Below the pieces are notes generated by a model. That model was not told where the DNA came from, made no database searches, and saw nothing but the letters and a program-made list of their open reading frames with translations. A stretch of 51,472 bases of DNA. Source: Blattamonas nauphoetae (Eukaryota; Preaxostyla; Oxymonadida). Of the stretch, positions 9,014 through 19,043 are shown piece after piece; position 1 is the stretch's first letter, and every line of letters begins with the position of its first letter. Made by a program: the position numbers and the translations under genes. The stretch is from assembly GCA_033064195.1 (NCBI GenBank), contig JARBJD010000436.1, positions 1 to 51,472 on the forward strand, given 5' to 3'.

Positions 9014-9241
9014 GGTGTTCTCGAGACATGCTGGATTTGAACCATTTGTGACTTCATTCATGAATGATCGGATAGAAGCAATGAAGGTTGGAAACAAGGG
9101 AAAAGAACAATTCTGTAAAACCAACTTGAATGGAAGTTACGGCTACGATGGAATGAACACTGAGAAGTACAACTCAATCACAATCTGCAATGAGAAGAGA
9201 ACATATTTGAAACAGATGATGAAAGGATTTGTAGCGACTCG
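9014..9241 (+). pseudogene. Fragment of Polinton DNA polymerase B
   Basis: About 75 codons cover the region of polymerase motif B (KTNLNGSYGYDG). The protein is identical to that part of the Polinton C polymerase, while the DNA differs at scattered, mostly silent sites. The fragment is bounded exactly on both sides by Polinton termini pointing inwards: A ends at 9013 and B begins at 9242. It is the remains of a polymerase gene of another copy into which elements inserted. Confidence 0.85.
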
Positions 9242-9407
9242 AGTAGTGTATATGGCGAATCTCTATACCTACCTACTTCCCAATTAGTACGGAATAAATC
9301 ACTTTTGACCTCAAAAACACACTTTTCCTTCTTCTTCGGTTTTGATGAATTTTGGACCTAATTCTTACATTTTTCGATTAAATATACTCCAAAAATGATT
9401 GGAAGTC

Positions 9408-9895
9408 GATTCATTGACAAATCAATCGGCATGATCATTTGGAGGTTGTTTCCTAATGCAATTGGTGTCAACGTGTCAATGGAAACATCGGCATTTTTAT
9501 TTTATTTACAAATCCACAGGTCCACAAGTCCACAAAGTCCACCGACTACTTAGGAAGTAATACGGAGACTTGTAAAAGAACTATTCTTCATGCTCACAGC
9601 TGGCATATTACATAAATCAGTTTTGTTTATGTGGACTTTTCAGTATTGATGCTACAATTTTCTTCATATTATAAAGTGACAGTTGACAAAGATAATAAAA
9701 AATAAGATTAGTTAGAGCATAGGAGGTTATATATGTGCAATGGACAATGTGGACCTGTGGACCTGTGGACCTGTGGACCCGTGGATTTATAAACAAAATA
9801 AATTCTCCCATTTTTCCATTGACACGTTGACACTAATCACACTATTGAACTGGCATCATTTCCTTATGCCGATTGATGTGTCATTGGATCGACAC
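9408..9895. repeat. Large imperfect palindrome with GGTCCACA minirepeats
   Basis: Two arms of about 150 bp lie around a 200-bp centre. The left arm holds CAATCGGCATGATC, TGTCAACGTGTCAATGG and AAATCCACAGGTCCAC. The right arm holds the complements in reverse order, ending with four tandem GGACCTGT units near 9750-9785. It lies in the end region of Polinton B. It could be a separate foldback element or a subterminal palindrome, and the data here do not decide. Confidence 0.75.
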
Positions 9896-10077
9896 GTCCA
9901 CATGTCCACGGCGCACAGGCACATCCAGAATGCACCAGAATGACGTGCACTACCTCCCCATGCATCAGGACCATCCGTGGATTGTTCTGGGCAAATTTGA
10001 TTTTTTCACTTTTTTTCACTCTTATTTAAGGTACTTAAAAAAAGAATTTTTGAGATCATCCAAAAGTGCACAGACAA

Positions 10078-10413
10078 GGTTAATATCGGTCTGACGAGTC
10101 TATATACGACGTGTTTCGTGTGATCTGAGAAGTATTTCCGGAGTTATGGGTAGTCCAAAAATAAACGTTAAACTTTTTTACTTTTCTGATTTTTTAATTT
10201 GTATATGAAGAGGAGATCCAGACAAAGTTTGAAAAATACAAATTTGAGCTTTGACCACACAAACCTCTTCCAAGGTCAATCCCGATCTGCTGAGTTCATT
10301 TCTGATGTTTTCAGAGCGATCTGAGCAGTAGTTCGGGAGTTATGGGTGTTCCAAAAAACAAACGCTAAACTTTTTTAACTTTCTAATTTTTTAATTTGTA
10401 TATGAAGAGGAGT
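10078..10413. repeat. Two tandem units of about 200 bp in the end region of B
   Basis: Each unit ends with GAGTTATGGGT, CCAAAAA, AAACTTTTTTA and AATTTGTATATGAAGAGGAG. Unit 1 ends near 10213 and unit 2 near 10413. The last motif also appears next to the end repeats of A (complement) and C, so this belongs to the Polinton end region. No gene is seen from 9242 to 10433. Confidence 0.7.
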
Positions 10414-10433
10414 TGTTGGCCAAGTTCAAGTAT

Positions 10434-10740
10434 TGAGCCCTCGACGTAATGTTCCAAGATACTCAGGCAAAATGGTGCCCTGGTGACTGATGCGCAGAAC
10501 GAATTGGAGGTTGGATTGGAGACGGATGATCGAAAGATTGTCCCCGGGGTTCATGTTGGCAGCACTTAGATGTGCCCGTAAATCATGCCCACCCAAGACT
10601 TAACCCTTCAAGGACTTCGCCAGCAGCAGTCATTTAGAAGGATCGCGATAGAACGATCCCCAAAGGAGTATCGGGGTGTCTATAGGAAGCTCTCACAAAG
10701 AGTTCGAAGCCTTTGGCAAGACTCGTACGAACGTGGGAAG
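10434..10740 (-). repeat. Polinton end-associated repeat, copy B
   Basis: This is the reverse-oriented copy of the roughly 300-bp repeat described at 7440. Blocks such as GTTCCAAGATACTCAGGCA, GTCCCCGGGGTTCATG and CCCCAAAGGAGTATCGGG are clear. It lies just downstream of the 136-aa gene, as in A and D. Confidence 0.8.
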
Positions 10741-10803
10741 GCTCTTCTCTTCGGTTATTTTTGCCATCTTCAATAAACAATTACAAAAATATGCTAACAC
10801 CAT

Positions 10804-11214
10804 TTAGTATTCCAACATGAGATCAACCAGAAATTCATAGTACTCCTTGGTTATTTTTCCATTGATTGTCTCTGATGTTTCCATCTCTATTGATTCACCA
10901 GAACTGTCCTTGAACCAGATCTTCACTATGGACTGTCGAGTACTTAATTCCCATTTCTTTCGCTTAGCAATCTGTTCGTTGCAGAAAGCAACGTATGAAT
11001 CATTGTGTGCATCAGTCTGAATCCAATCAGCATGGATCGTGAAATTCTGTGGAATATCTTTTGAAATAACCGTTGAAGTCTCACCAATCTCTTCCTTCAC
11101 ATGGAAGAGTTTGCAGTCAAGAAAGTAGATCTATTTTTGTTTTCGGGAATTGACAAAATCATGAGGGAATTGAGCAGTGTGAGAATTCTGAATTGAGAAA
11201 TATCGTTTGACCAT
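10804..11214 (-). pseudogene. 136-aa beta-rich protein gene, broken (B)
   Basis: This is homologous over its whole length to the 136-aa gene of A, C and D and has the same promoter setting. It is broken, with about one break. The rest is highly conserved, so decay is recent. Confidence 0.8.
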
Positions 11215-11257
11215 TGCTGTTTTTAGCAAAAATAAAAAAATCAAAACTGTTTAATCA

Positions 11258-12946
11258 TTAATATCCTCTCTTCACTTCTTCGTATGCTTCTTGGAGTCGA
11301 CGATCAATGACATATCGCACTCGTGGTTGTCCATTTTCGATCCAGAACAACCAGTACGTTGCCTGATGGAGTGCAAGAATTGGTGGAGGAGGACCTTCTG
11401 GAGTTGACGTGAAATATGGATCGAGTTCACCCTGTTTGATTGGTGTTCCTCTGTAGACAATATTGACTGATTCTGCTGTCGAGATTCCTTCTTCACCACC
11501 AGCAATTTCGCTTCGATCTGTTGGAACCATGAATGTGAAAGAAGTTGCATCCGTTACTGGTCTTTTTCGTTTATATTCGTTTTCTGTTTCTTTGTAGAAA
11601 TATGTGCGAGGTAAACAAATCGAATTCTCAAACTCTTCCGTTGCAGAACATCCAATGAAATCACCATTCACCATCATCATTTGATAGAACTCTGGTGATA
11701 GTGTTGACATTGGGAAATTTGGGAAGTTACTTCCAAGCATTTCGAATTGACCAACATATTGAGGATTTCTGAAAACTGTACATTCATTTGGTCGTTCTGG
11801 GAACAAGCACATTAGATTCATGAGATTGTTGAGTTTGATACTGATGTTTGATCTCACCCCCATTGCATTCGCTTTTGATTGGAACGATTGGGTGTCAATT
11901 CTTTCTGCTTTCAGGACATAGACAGTCTTTGAGTACGTGTTGATCAGTGATTGTTTTGTTGCATCTGTGATTTGATATCCGTAGCAGATCGAAGTGACTT
12001 TATCCACCGATGAGGAAAGGACATTGATTGTTGCTTCCATTGTCGAAATCTCTGAAACTCCTGAGGAGGATGGACTGTTACGTGAATTATATTGTTGAAC
12101 CGGATTTCCGATTTGTGTAAATTCCTGAGTCATATTTGATAATTCTCCCTCACGCAGAAGGTCCATTTCAGCTGGGTCTGAAAGAGACATCAATGCCTTA
12201 TCTGGATATTGTTCGCGACTGTTTTCCAATGTTTTTCGGATGACAGTAGATGTTCGAATTGGACAGTAAACAAGTGATTCGGTTGTCAAATGAAATCTTA
12301 ATCGGAGATTGCCAAAGATGGAGTTCGGATACTGATCAAATGTACTCAGTGGAAGCAAATTCACAAATGGAATGACAAGTGGAATTGTTCTCGTGATTGT
12401 TTGAAATGCTGTGTTTACCGGAGCAAAGTAGAATCCACACACACTTGGATCCATTCTCTGAACATTCTCCCAAAGACTGTAGCAATGTTTCATATTGTTT
12501 TTCTCTTCATGGGATTTGAATGTGTGATAAAGAAAAGATTCGTGAATGTGGTTATTCTGAAGTGAATTGTCAATAATATTTCCTTGACTGTCGACGAGTC
12601 TCATATCTCGAATTGCATCTGATGACGACTTAAATCCGTAAAACATTCCATATTCCTCGACATATGATGTAAGGGATGCTCCTGGTTTCACATACGGTAT
12701 GGTGATTGTTAGATCTATTCGCAAATGACTCTTCGAAAACTCAGTCACATCATGTCCGTCATAGCACAATGGGACTTCAATCTCATCTGTGATTCTGCAT
12801 GGCATGGGAGGATTTGTGGGATGAACTTCTTGAATTGAATAGACATGTGGTTCTGAATCCCACTGTTTCGGCATATACGATTGGACTTCAATTTGTTCAA
12901 TTAATGTCGATGTTGGTTTGGATTGATTTGCTCTGATACTTCTCAT
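11258..12946 (-). CDS. Capsid-type protein 2, 562 aa (B)
   Basis: This is an open copy of the second capsid-type protein; see the A copy for motifs. Its variable islands differ from all other copies (for example IPYVKPGASL near residue 87 and SRNSPSSSGV near 285), while most of the remainder is nearly the same. It lies outside the near-identical inverted-repeat arm and is one of the parts that distinguishes B from D. The start follows TTTTTATTTTTCTATAAATG. Confidence 0.72.
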   Translation of the reverse strand: MRSIRANQSKPTSTLIEQIEVQSYMPKQWDSEPHVYSIQEVHPTNPPMPCRITDEIEVPLCYDGHDVTEFSKSHLRIDLTITIPYVKPGASLTSYVEEYGMFYGFKSSSDAIRDMRLVDSQGNIIDNSLQNNHIHESFLYHTFKSHEEKNNMKHCYSLWENVQRMDPSVCGFYFAPVNTAFQTITRTIPLVIPFVNLLPLSTFDQYPNSIFGNLRLRFHLTTESLVYCPIRTSTVIRKTLENSREQYPDKALMSLSDPAEMDLLREGELSNMTQEFTQIGNPVQQYNSRNSPSSSGVSEISTMEATINVLSSSVDKVTSICYGYQITDATKQSLINTYSKTVYVLKAERIDTQSFQSKANAMGVRSNISIKLNNLMNLMCLFPERPNECTVFRNPQYVGQFEMLGSNFPNFPMSTLSPEFYQMMMVNGDFIGCSATEEFENSICLPRTYFYKETENEYKRKRPVTDATSFTFMVPTDRSEIAGGEEGISTAESVNIVYRGTPIKQGELDPYFTSTPEGPPPPILALHQATYWLFWIENGQPRVRYVIDRRLQEAYEEVKRGY

Positions 12947-12992
12947 TTATAGAAAAATAAAAAATACAATATCATTATTTTCTTTTACTGTT

Positions 12993-14855
12993 TTACGATT
13001 TCGGTATTCCGAGTTCCTTGTGCAATGCTTTCAATGTATGATTTGGATAATATTCAACTTTAGGTTCGTCATTCACGAATCGTAAGACCCACCATGTTGT
13101 TGCAGTAGTTGCTAAAATCGGTGCTGGAGGATGCGTAAATGTTGTCATATCACTACTCTTTTGACTTGGATCGAGAACATTGTAGTATGTATCAATTAAA
13201 CCTTGGTAAATTGGACTTGACCTCAAAGTGACTGGAACATTTTGACCTCTGGAACTAATGGAATCATTACAGTTTGTTGGACATCCACTTCTTTGAGTTG
13301 AGAAGCACAAAAGGAAGTCAGTATTGTCATGAATCGGTCGTACTCTTGCCATTGTTTCATTGGGATATGTTCTACCACCTTCAAGATGTTCTTCAACGAG
13401 TGAATCCGTCAGTGAACGCTCCAAATCATCAGGAACAGTGAGGTATGAATCAAGATTGAGAGTCGACAAAGCGAATTGATAAAAGCGAGCTCCAATTGTT
13501 GATGTCCAGTTTTCTGGATAGTATTTGTTGAGTAGATGCACACGAAGATCTTTTTGCATTGGATTGTGAAAACAAGTGACTTCATTGTCGTAGTGACGAA
13601 AGAGAAGCATAATATCCTTTGCATTAACGAGAACCATTTGCTGGGTACAATCAATTCCTGTTGCCGTTGGTGTCTTCTGAAATGGATAGAACGATATCTT
13701 TTCTGCTGGAATTGTTCCTGGACGATCCTGATACATCTTCTTCAGATTCTCTTTCGCAATTTCTTTTATTTGGTATCCAGCACTCATGCAATAGACATCA
13801 TCAATCTGATAATCTATAATGTTCAATGAAATGTACTGATCCACGAATTCTGGTTCTTTTGTAACTGTTCCTGCTGAACTATAGTAAATGTCTTGAGTCA
13901 CTGCTGATATCCGAAATGATTGACCAATCTGAACGAAATTCTTGGTGCAGTTAGCAAGAAGAGAGTGGAAAAACCATTGACGATGTTGTTGATAATCGGC
14001 GATTGCATGGTGAATTGGTGGTTTTGTTGAGCCAATGAAAGTCGACAATGTATTCTTCAAAGTGAGTTCAGGATTCACTGGACAGCAAACGAACGCATCC
14101 TCATTGATGTATACACTTAATTTCAGATCACCAAACAGACATTTTGGATAGTCAGTCATCCCTGAGAAAATGAGAAGATCTTCAAGGTTTATTGACACAC
14201 GAATCGGGACCTTGATTGTATCAGTGAAATGGCCAGCTTGTGACACCGATGTGAAGTCTGACAGTGGAATGTAGACACCAGCAACAGATTCATCATGATT
14301 CCAAGCATTCTGCCATGGCGTATGTGCATGCTTACGATTCTCCAATTGACTCTTTGGTTTTATCATATTGTAGATGTGAGACTCCATTGAAACGTCATTG
14401 TTTGCTGTGCTGATGATTCTTTGATTGTTGTGAAGAACAGTGAATCTACTAAAGATTGATGCCGAATGCTTGAGTCCAACGAACACAAATATCCGCTCAT
14501 TAGAGTATGATCCAACTTTGTCTGGGGTAATGTCCCAATTGTTGACTTTCAACGTCGTTGTGATTGTGAATGTTATGAATGAATCATCGATTTGACAAAT
14601 GTCCTGATTACCAGTCAGTGGGATGATTATTTCTTGTCCTTTATAGAAGCGTGAATTCTCTGATGGTTTCAATTCTTGGATTGAGGTACTGTGTGCTCCA
14701 TCATTCAAGAGGAAATTAACATGATGTTCAGACATTAATTGTTGTTGTATTTGACCAATATCATCTCTGGTATACTTGATTGATCCAGTGGTGTTTCCAG
14801 TCAATGTTGAGGCTCCATGTCTTTTGTTTGTCAGATGTGTAATGTGTGAGTTCAT
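12993..14855 (-). CDS. Capsid-type protein 1, 620 aa (B)
   Basis: This open copy groups with the A copy rather than with C or D. It shares FRISAVTQDIYY and SAGYQIKEIAKE, where C and D have LQPSV and SSG. That grouping conflicts with the genes to its right, where B equals D, and so marks a recombination boundary between the two parts of Polinton B. It is paralogous to capsid-type protein 2. Confidence 0.75.
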   Translation of the reverse strand: MNSHITHLTNKRHGASTLTGNTTGSIKYTRDDIGQIQQQLMSEHHVNFLLNDGAHSTSIQELKPSENSRFYKGQEIIIPLTGNQDICQIDDSFITFTITTTLKVNNWDITPDKVGSYSNERIFVFVGLKHSASIFSRFTVLHNNQRIISTANNDVSMESHIYNMIKPKSQLENRKHAHTPWQNAWNHDESVAGVYIPLSDFTSVSQAGHFTDTIKVPIRVSINLEDLLIFSGMTDYPKCLFGDLKLSVYINEDAFVCCPVNPELTLKNTLSTFIGSTKPPIHHAIADYQQHRQWFFHSLLANCTKNFVQIGQSFRISAVTQDIYYSSAGTVTKEPEFVDQYISLNIIDYQIDDVYCMSAGYQIKEIAKENLKKMYQDRPGTIPAEKISFYPFQKTPTATGIDCTQQMVLVNAKDIMLLFRHYDNEVTCFHNPMQKDLRVHLLNKYYPENWTSTIGARFYQFALSTLNLDSYLTVPDDLERSLTDSLVEEHLEGGRTYPNETMARVRPIHDNTDFLLCFSTQRSGCPTNCNDSISSRGQNVPVTLRSSPIYQGLIDTYYNVLDPSQKSSDMTTFTHPPAPILATTATTWWVLRFVNDEPKVEYYPNHTLKALHKELGIPKS

Positions 14856-14883
14856 TTTATCAAAAATAAAAAAACAATATTGA

Positions 14884-15186
14884 TTATTTCTTTTTCACTT
14901 TCTTTAACTTTGCTTTCGGCTTCAGCTTTTCTTCCAATCGTAGTATTTCACCTCTGAGCTGATTCGCTAATGCATTCTTTCCTTCATTGATTGCTTGCTC
15001 ATATTGTGCCATCTTTTCTGCGTGGATTTGCTGATCCGATTTCACATCTGGTATCATCTCAACACCTGTCTGTGCAACCTTCGAAATCAGTGGTCCAACG
15101 AAGGGAATGAGATTCAGAAATGGAGCTCCAACTCTGAGTATATTTTTGCCAACTGCTGCTAATTTTGATAACCAACCTGGTGCCAT
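14884..15186 (-). CDS. Small amphipathic protein 2, 100 aa (B)
   Basis: This open copy has the same MAPGWLSKL start and hydrophobic region as the others. Its last third differs from D (KPKAKLKKVKKK against KPKAKKKKLKKK), although the first two thirds are almost identical to D. The end of the long inverted repeat therefore falls inside this gene. Confidence 0.75.
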   Translation of the reverse strand: MAPGWLSKLAAVGKNILRVGAPFLNLIPFVGPLISKVAQTGVEMIPDVKSDQQIHAEKMAQYEQAINEGKNALANQLRGEILRLEEKLKPKAKLKKVKKK

Positions 15187-15220
15187 TTATGTAAAAATAA
15201 AAAACTAGAACACAAACAAA

Positions 15221-15532
15221 TTATAATCCTTTGAATTGAATCTTGGAATTTGACGATTGTGGTATGTCATCGTTTGAATACCGTGCATTACGTGGAGGTT
15301 CATAATCAATCATCTGTTGTTGTGGTGCTCGATTGATTGCTTTGTTCTGTTGGTATACATCCATCATTCCGCCTAAGCCACTCAGGATTCCTCCTGCTGT
15401 TTGTCCAAACTTGTTGTTTGTTTGAGAGAGCAAGCAACCTCCAACCTGAAGCAGTGATGGAGCAAGCGGTTTGATGAATTGAAAGAATTGTTTGCCAATA
15501 TTTTTGAGTTTGTTGAAACTTCCTGGTGCCAT
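15221..15532 (-). CDS. Small amphipathic protein 1, 103 aa (B)
   Basis: This open copy is identical in protein sequence to D. It starts MAPGSFNKLKNIG, with a glycine-rich hydrophobic middle and a polar C-terminus ending IQFKGL. It sits 34 bp upstream of the gene for small amphipathic protein 2, with one promoter motif in the gap. Confidence 0.75.
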   Translation of the reverse strand: MAPGSFNKLKNIGKQFFQFIKPLAPSLLQVGGCLLSQTNNKFGQTAGGILSGLGGMMDVYQQNKAINRAPQQQMIDYEPPRNARYSNDDIPQSSNSKIQFKGL

Positions 15533-15568
15533 TTATGTAAAAATAAAAAATACAATTCATAAATTATT

Positions 15569-16156
15569 CTAACGAGGAATTGCTTTAGTCAGTGATATTC
15601 CATAATTGAGGATTGTGTTGTAAGCTTCATTGAAGGCAATGCTCATGTCTTTACCACCAACAAGGATCTTGAAAATGGTTCGAAAGATTGGGAGTTTATT
15701 CAGACATAGGCACTTGTCAGACAGGTCATCCAGTTCAATCACCACATCATTGATCCCAGTGAGTGTAGCAATCAGTGCACATAAATCACTTTGGTTTGTG
15801 ATCAGTTTCTTCGATGGTTCAATGAGATTATTCAAGAGTTTCTTTTCACATGCAAATGCATTCTTGTACACGAGTAATAATTGATCTTTGAATGCTGAAA
15901 TGTTTGATGTGTATTCTCGCAGTGGAATTGAACGGCTTTGGATTGGTGCTGATGGATAGATCTCCATTGGTGGTGGATCATACGTACCTGGAACATTCTC
16001 TAGTTCAACATTTGCACCTTGTTCATTTCGATCTTCGAGCTTTGGTCTTCCAGAAGTTGATCCTTTATTATCGATGATGACATTGTTGGTGATTGACGTT
16101 GGAACTGAAGAAGAACTTGTGTGTTTCGTAAATTGACAACTTAGAATTGGTTGCAT
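15569..16156 (-). CDS. Polinton protein of unknown function, 195 aa (B)
   Basis: This open copy differs from D by one residue. It has a variable Ser/Thr-rich N-terminus and a conserved helical C-terminal part with FKDQLLLVYKNAF. The start follows TTTTTATTTTTATAGAAAG, and the in-frame GTG before the ATG is not used here. Confidence 0.75.
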   Translation of the reverse strand: MQPILSCQFTKHTSSSSVPTSITNNVIIDNKGSTSGRPKLEDRNEQGANVELENVPGTYDPPPMEIYPSAPIQSRSIPLREYTSNISAFKDQLLLVYKNAFACEKKLLNNLIEPSKKLITNQSDLCALIATLTGINDVVIELDDLSDKCLCLNKLPIFRTIFKILVGGKDMSIAFNEAYNTILNYGISLTKAIPR

Positions 16157-16196
16157 CACTTTCTATAAAAATAAAAAATTGATATTTATCTTTTAG

Positions 16197-17150
16197 TTAA
16201 CCACTTTCTCCCATTTCTTTCTGTAAGTGTGCAAATCGAGTATATTCGGGCATATATCCTGTTTGGTATTGAACCACATCTCTTGTTCGATATGCTTCAG
16301 ATGTCAGTTGATTCACAAATGTTGAGATGTTTGCTGAATAACGATCAAGGAAAGTTTGCAAATCTTCTGTTTTTGTGATGATTTCGAGAAACTGTGGATG
16401 AATTTGTTCCTTAAACGCTTTTCTTGCTTTCGTTCTCTGATGATCTGGATTTGAACTGATGAAACCTTCAACATAGTCTTCAAGCCATTGATCCCACATC
16501 TTTGATGCAATCTTGGATTGAATTGAATTGAAAATCATATTATCAAACACTCCTTTCCCAGGATCGGCTGGAATCTCTCGACTGGCACGATACACCTTCA
16601 AAGTATCATTCATGAATTCACCAACAGCTTTCTTTATTATTGCATAAGGTTGTTGTGATCGTTGTGCTTGCATTTCTTGGTAGTTGACTTCACGATAATT
16701 TCCAGGCAAAGCGTATTCTCCAGTCTTGAGGAAGTTGTTGTGTGCAGCTTTGATTCTTCTTCCATGATCTTGACGAAATGATGAATATGGAGTTTGTCTT
16801 CGCATATCTGGTGTTGGATTCATTGAATAGTAAGTCTCGACGACAGGTCGACTGTTGTATGATGCAAGCATGAAACCATTCGCTGCAACCAGATCTCCGT
16901 TTTCTTTATCATAAATCATGACATCAGGAACCTTACCATGTTTCTCCATTTTGACTTCCCAATTTTGTCCAGTCCTTTCAATGTATTCTAAAGCTGATGG
17001 AACACTACTGAGTGCAGAATTGAATTTGGTGCGAATGTCATCATCAGCATAGATTCTTTTCATTGCATCCATTGTTCCCTGCTCATATCTCAGTTTCGGT
17101 TTCTTCGCTGGTGCTTTTCTCTTTGCGGGAATGTATTGTATCTTCGACAT
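16197..17150 (-). CDS. Polinton protein of unknown function, 317 aa (B)
   Basis: The protein is identical to the D copy. The N-terminus is strongly basic (MSKIQYIPAKRKAPAKKPKL), which could bind DNA or act as a nuclear signal, and this stretch is absent from the A copy. The start is the ATG that follows the promoter motif, not the TTG upstream. Confidence 0.75.
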   Translation of the reverse strand: MSKIQYIPAKRKAPAKKPKLRYEQGTMDAMKRIYADDDIRTKFNSALSSVPSALEYIERTGQNWEVKMEKHGKVPDVMIYDKENGDLVAANGFMLASYNSRPVVETYYSMNPTPDMRRQTPYSSFRQDHGRRIKAAHNNFLKTGEYALPGNYREVNYQEMQAQRSQQPYAIIKKAVGEFMNDTLKVYRASREIPADPGKGVFDNMIFNSIQSKIASKMWDQWLEDYVEGFISSNPDHQRTKARKAFKEQIHPQFLEIITKTEDLQTFLDRYSANISTFVNQLTSEAYRTRDVVQYQTGYMPEYTRFAHLQKEMGESG

Positions 17151-17209
17151 TGTGTTTTCATACAAAACAAAAAATCCAAAACTATATTTTAATTAGAGAG
17201 AAATCATAA

Positions 17210-18092
17210 ATGAAAAGATCTTCAACAACAAAACCTTTGGTTTCGCGGAGGGTGGAACCCTCTTCTCTTGCAGCATACGTGAATGCAAAACTGAGTGAAG
17301 CTTCTAGTAGGAATGTTTCTCATGAAGTTCAATCACAGATTCATCCAGAACTAAAATTTCAATCGCAATAGTGTGAATGTCCTGGTTGGAAACAGAGGAA
17401 GTGGGAAAACGTTCAATGCTCTTCGAGAGGTTGCCAAACTACAGAATGTTCAAGTTCGGAATGAACTATTCCATTTGTTTGTCTTCGTCACTGATAAGAA
17501 CATTGATCCAACATTCGACAAATTCAAACCAATACTGAACGTTCCTTATGTGAAAGTCAAATACGATGATGCACTTCCATTTCTGTTGGAACTCTCTGAA
17601 TCGAAAGCTGCGTATGAAGAAATTATTGACAATCAATGGCAGAATAAAATCACTGATGAATGCCGAGAGGATCTCTTTGATGCTCTTTACATCGATGACT
17701 TCTCGGTTAAGAATCTCCAAACGATTATCCTCCTTGATGACTGTCGCAGAATCCTGGGTGAACGTAGAACATCCAAAAATAGAATGACAATGATGGACTT
17801 GTTACTGGAAAATCGACAACCAAAGTTCACATTCTTTCTAACGATGCATGAGCTCTTCAGTTTGTCAGCAGACATGAAGTCAAACATTGATTCAATGTGG
17901 ATCTTTGGAGTATTCAACAAAGAACGAATCAGTCGAGTGTATCCTCAGTTGAACTCACCGATTGATATTCGACACTTCTGGAATGTCTACCAAAGGAAAC
18001 AAAAATGTGAAGCAGTCATTCTTCGATATAATACAGATGGAGTTGCATTGACAGAGATTAACAAAGAAGGTTTAAACCGAACTGTCCGTTAA
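17210..18092 (+). pseudogene. Packaging ATPase, broken (B)
   Basis: This is homologous along its full length to the ATPase of Polinton C, including the Walker A and Walker B regions. It is broken, with about one break. The same state is seen in the mirrored D copy, so the damage predates the inverted duplication. It overlaps the end of the convergent coiled-coil gene by 21 bp. Confidence 0.82.
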
Positions 18093-18422
18093 CTCTTGAA
18101 TGAGATTACCAATTGTATCGTCAAGACTTCGAAGCCTCATGCTGAGAGTGTCTGTCAAAGTTCGAATTGATTCTTCAATGTCTGAAAGTCTTTGATCAAT
18201 CGAGGATTCACCGTTGTTCTCTGAACTTGATTTCCTTAGTGCGATCTCACCTCTTATTTTTGTGATTCTGTATCCATCAATTCTGATCAACCAATTCAGT
18301 TTCTGTGTTGTGTATTTATTCAGTTCTTCTCTGTTCTTTTCCAAATGTCTCTGAAAGTCATAGATGTTTTCAAAACACTTCTGTTCAGGATCAAACGGTT
18401 CTAAAATTTTCAGTGATGACAT
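18072..18422 (-). CDS. Coiled-coil protein, 116 aa (B)
   Basis: This small hydrophilic protein begins MSSLKILEPFDPEQKCFENI. A likely coiled coil covers about residues 70-110 (heptad-like DIEESIRTLTDTLSMRLRSL). It is identical to the D copy and three residues shorter than C, in a Ser-rich linker. It lies between ATPase and integrase in all copies and its end overlaps the ATPase end. The function is unknown. Confidence 0.7.
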   Translation of the reverse strand: MSSLKILEPFDPEQKCFENIYDFQRHLEKNREELNKYTTQKLNWLIRIDGYRITKIRGEIALRKSSSENNGESSIDQRLSDIEESIRTLTDTLSMRLRSLDDTIGNLIQELTDSSV

Positions 18423-18457
18423 TTCAATGGAATAAAAATATTCGAAACAGTTTAGAT

Positions 18458-19043
18458 TTAAACCAAATTGAACTCACTAATGAACTCAGGAGTTAACTTG
18501 TCAATTGAATCTGCATGGAACTTGGTGTGTTGGATTGGAACGTACACTAGTTTTGGTAGACATGTGAGTCCATTCAGCAGTTTTGCAACCACATTTCCGT
18601 GTTTGTACTCAATGAATTGTCCAACAAATTGAAACTGCCTTCGCTTCTTCTGAAACTTAGCAACAGTCTTGTTCAAGTCAAGGTGAATCAACAGAATGTT
18701 TCCTGGTTTGTATCGCCAAAGCAGCTGTGTTGTCTGCTGTCGTTGGATGTTCTTCAATTGCTCTTCACAACTGGAGATGTACAGAGCTTCGATTTCACGA
18801 TTGTTTTGTGCTTGCTGTGGAGTGAACTTGTTCCAGTACGCTCGATGAGGAGTCATGTTGTAGTATTCCACCATCTGATTCATCAATGAATGATTTGCCA
18901 TCTGTGTTGCATTGTCTTGAAATCCATCTCTGATTGTTCTGATCACTCGATCGACAATTCGATTATGATTTGTGAATGGTGAACTTGTGAAATATGTACT
19001 GACCTTTTGATTTCTAAAGAATTTTACTGCTACTCCACTTGTC
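18458..19043 (-). pseudogene. Integrase, C-terminal part (B), cut by C' insertion
   Basis: About 195 codons of the C-terminal half of the Polinton integrase are present, including the last acidic position of the core (NRIVDRVIRTIRDG) and the C-terminal domain. The gene stops exactly where the terminus AGTAGTGTATATGG begins, so another Polinton end has inserted here. Confidence 0.85.

Larger units (their letters stand above)
9242..19043 (-). mobile_element. Polinton B (end-repeat side, cut in integrase)
   Basis: From its terminus (AGTAGTGTATATGGCGAAT at 9242) the element runs through a gene-poor end region, the end-associated repeat, the full morphogenesis block on the minus strand, the ATPase and the coiled-coil gene. 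It stops inside the integrase gene, where the terminus of C' abuts. The polymerase side is absent. About two genes are broken (136-aa gene and ATPase) and the integrase is cut by the insertion. From about 14960 onward it is nearly identical to Polinton D; before that it is clearly diverged. Confidence 0.82.
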
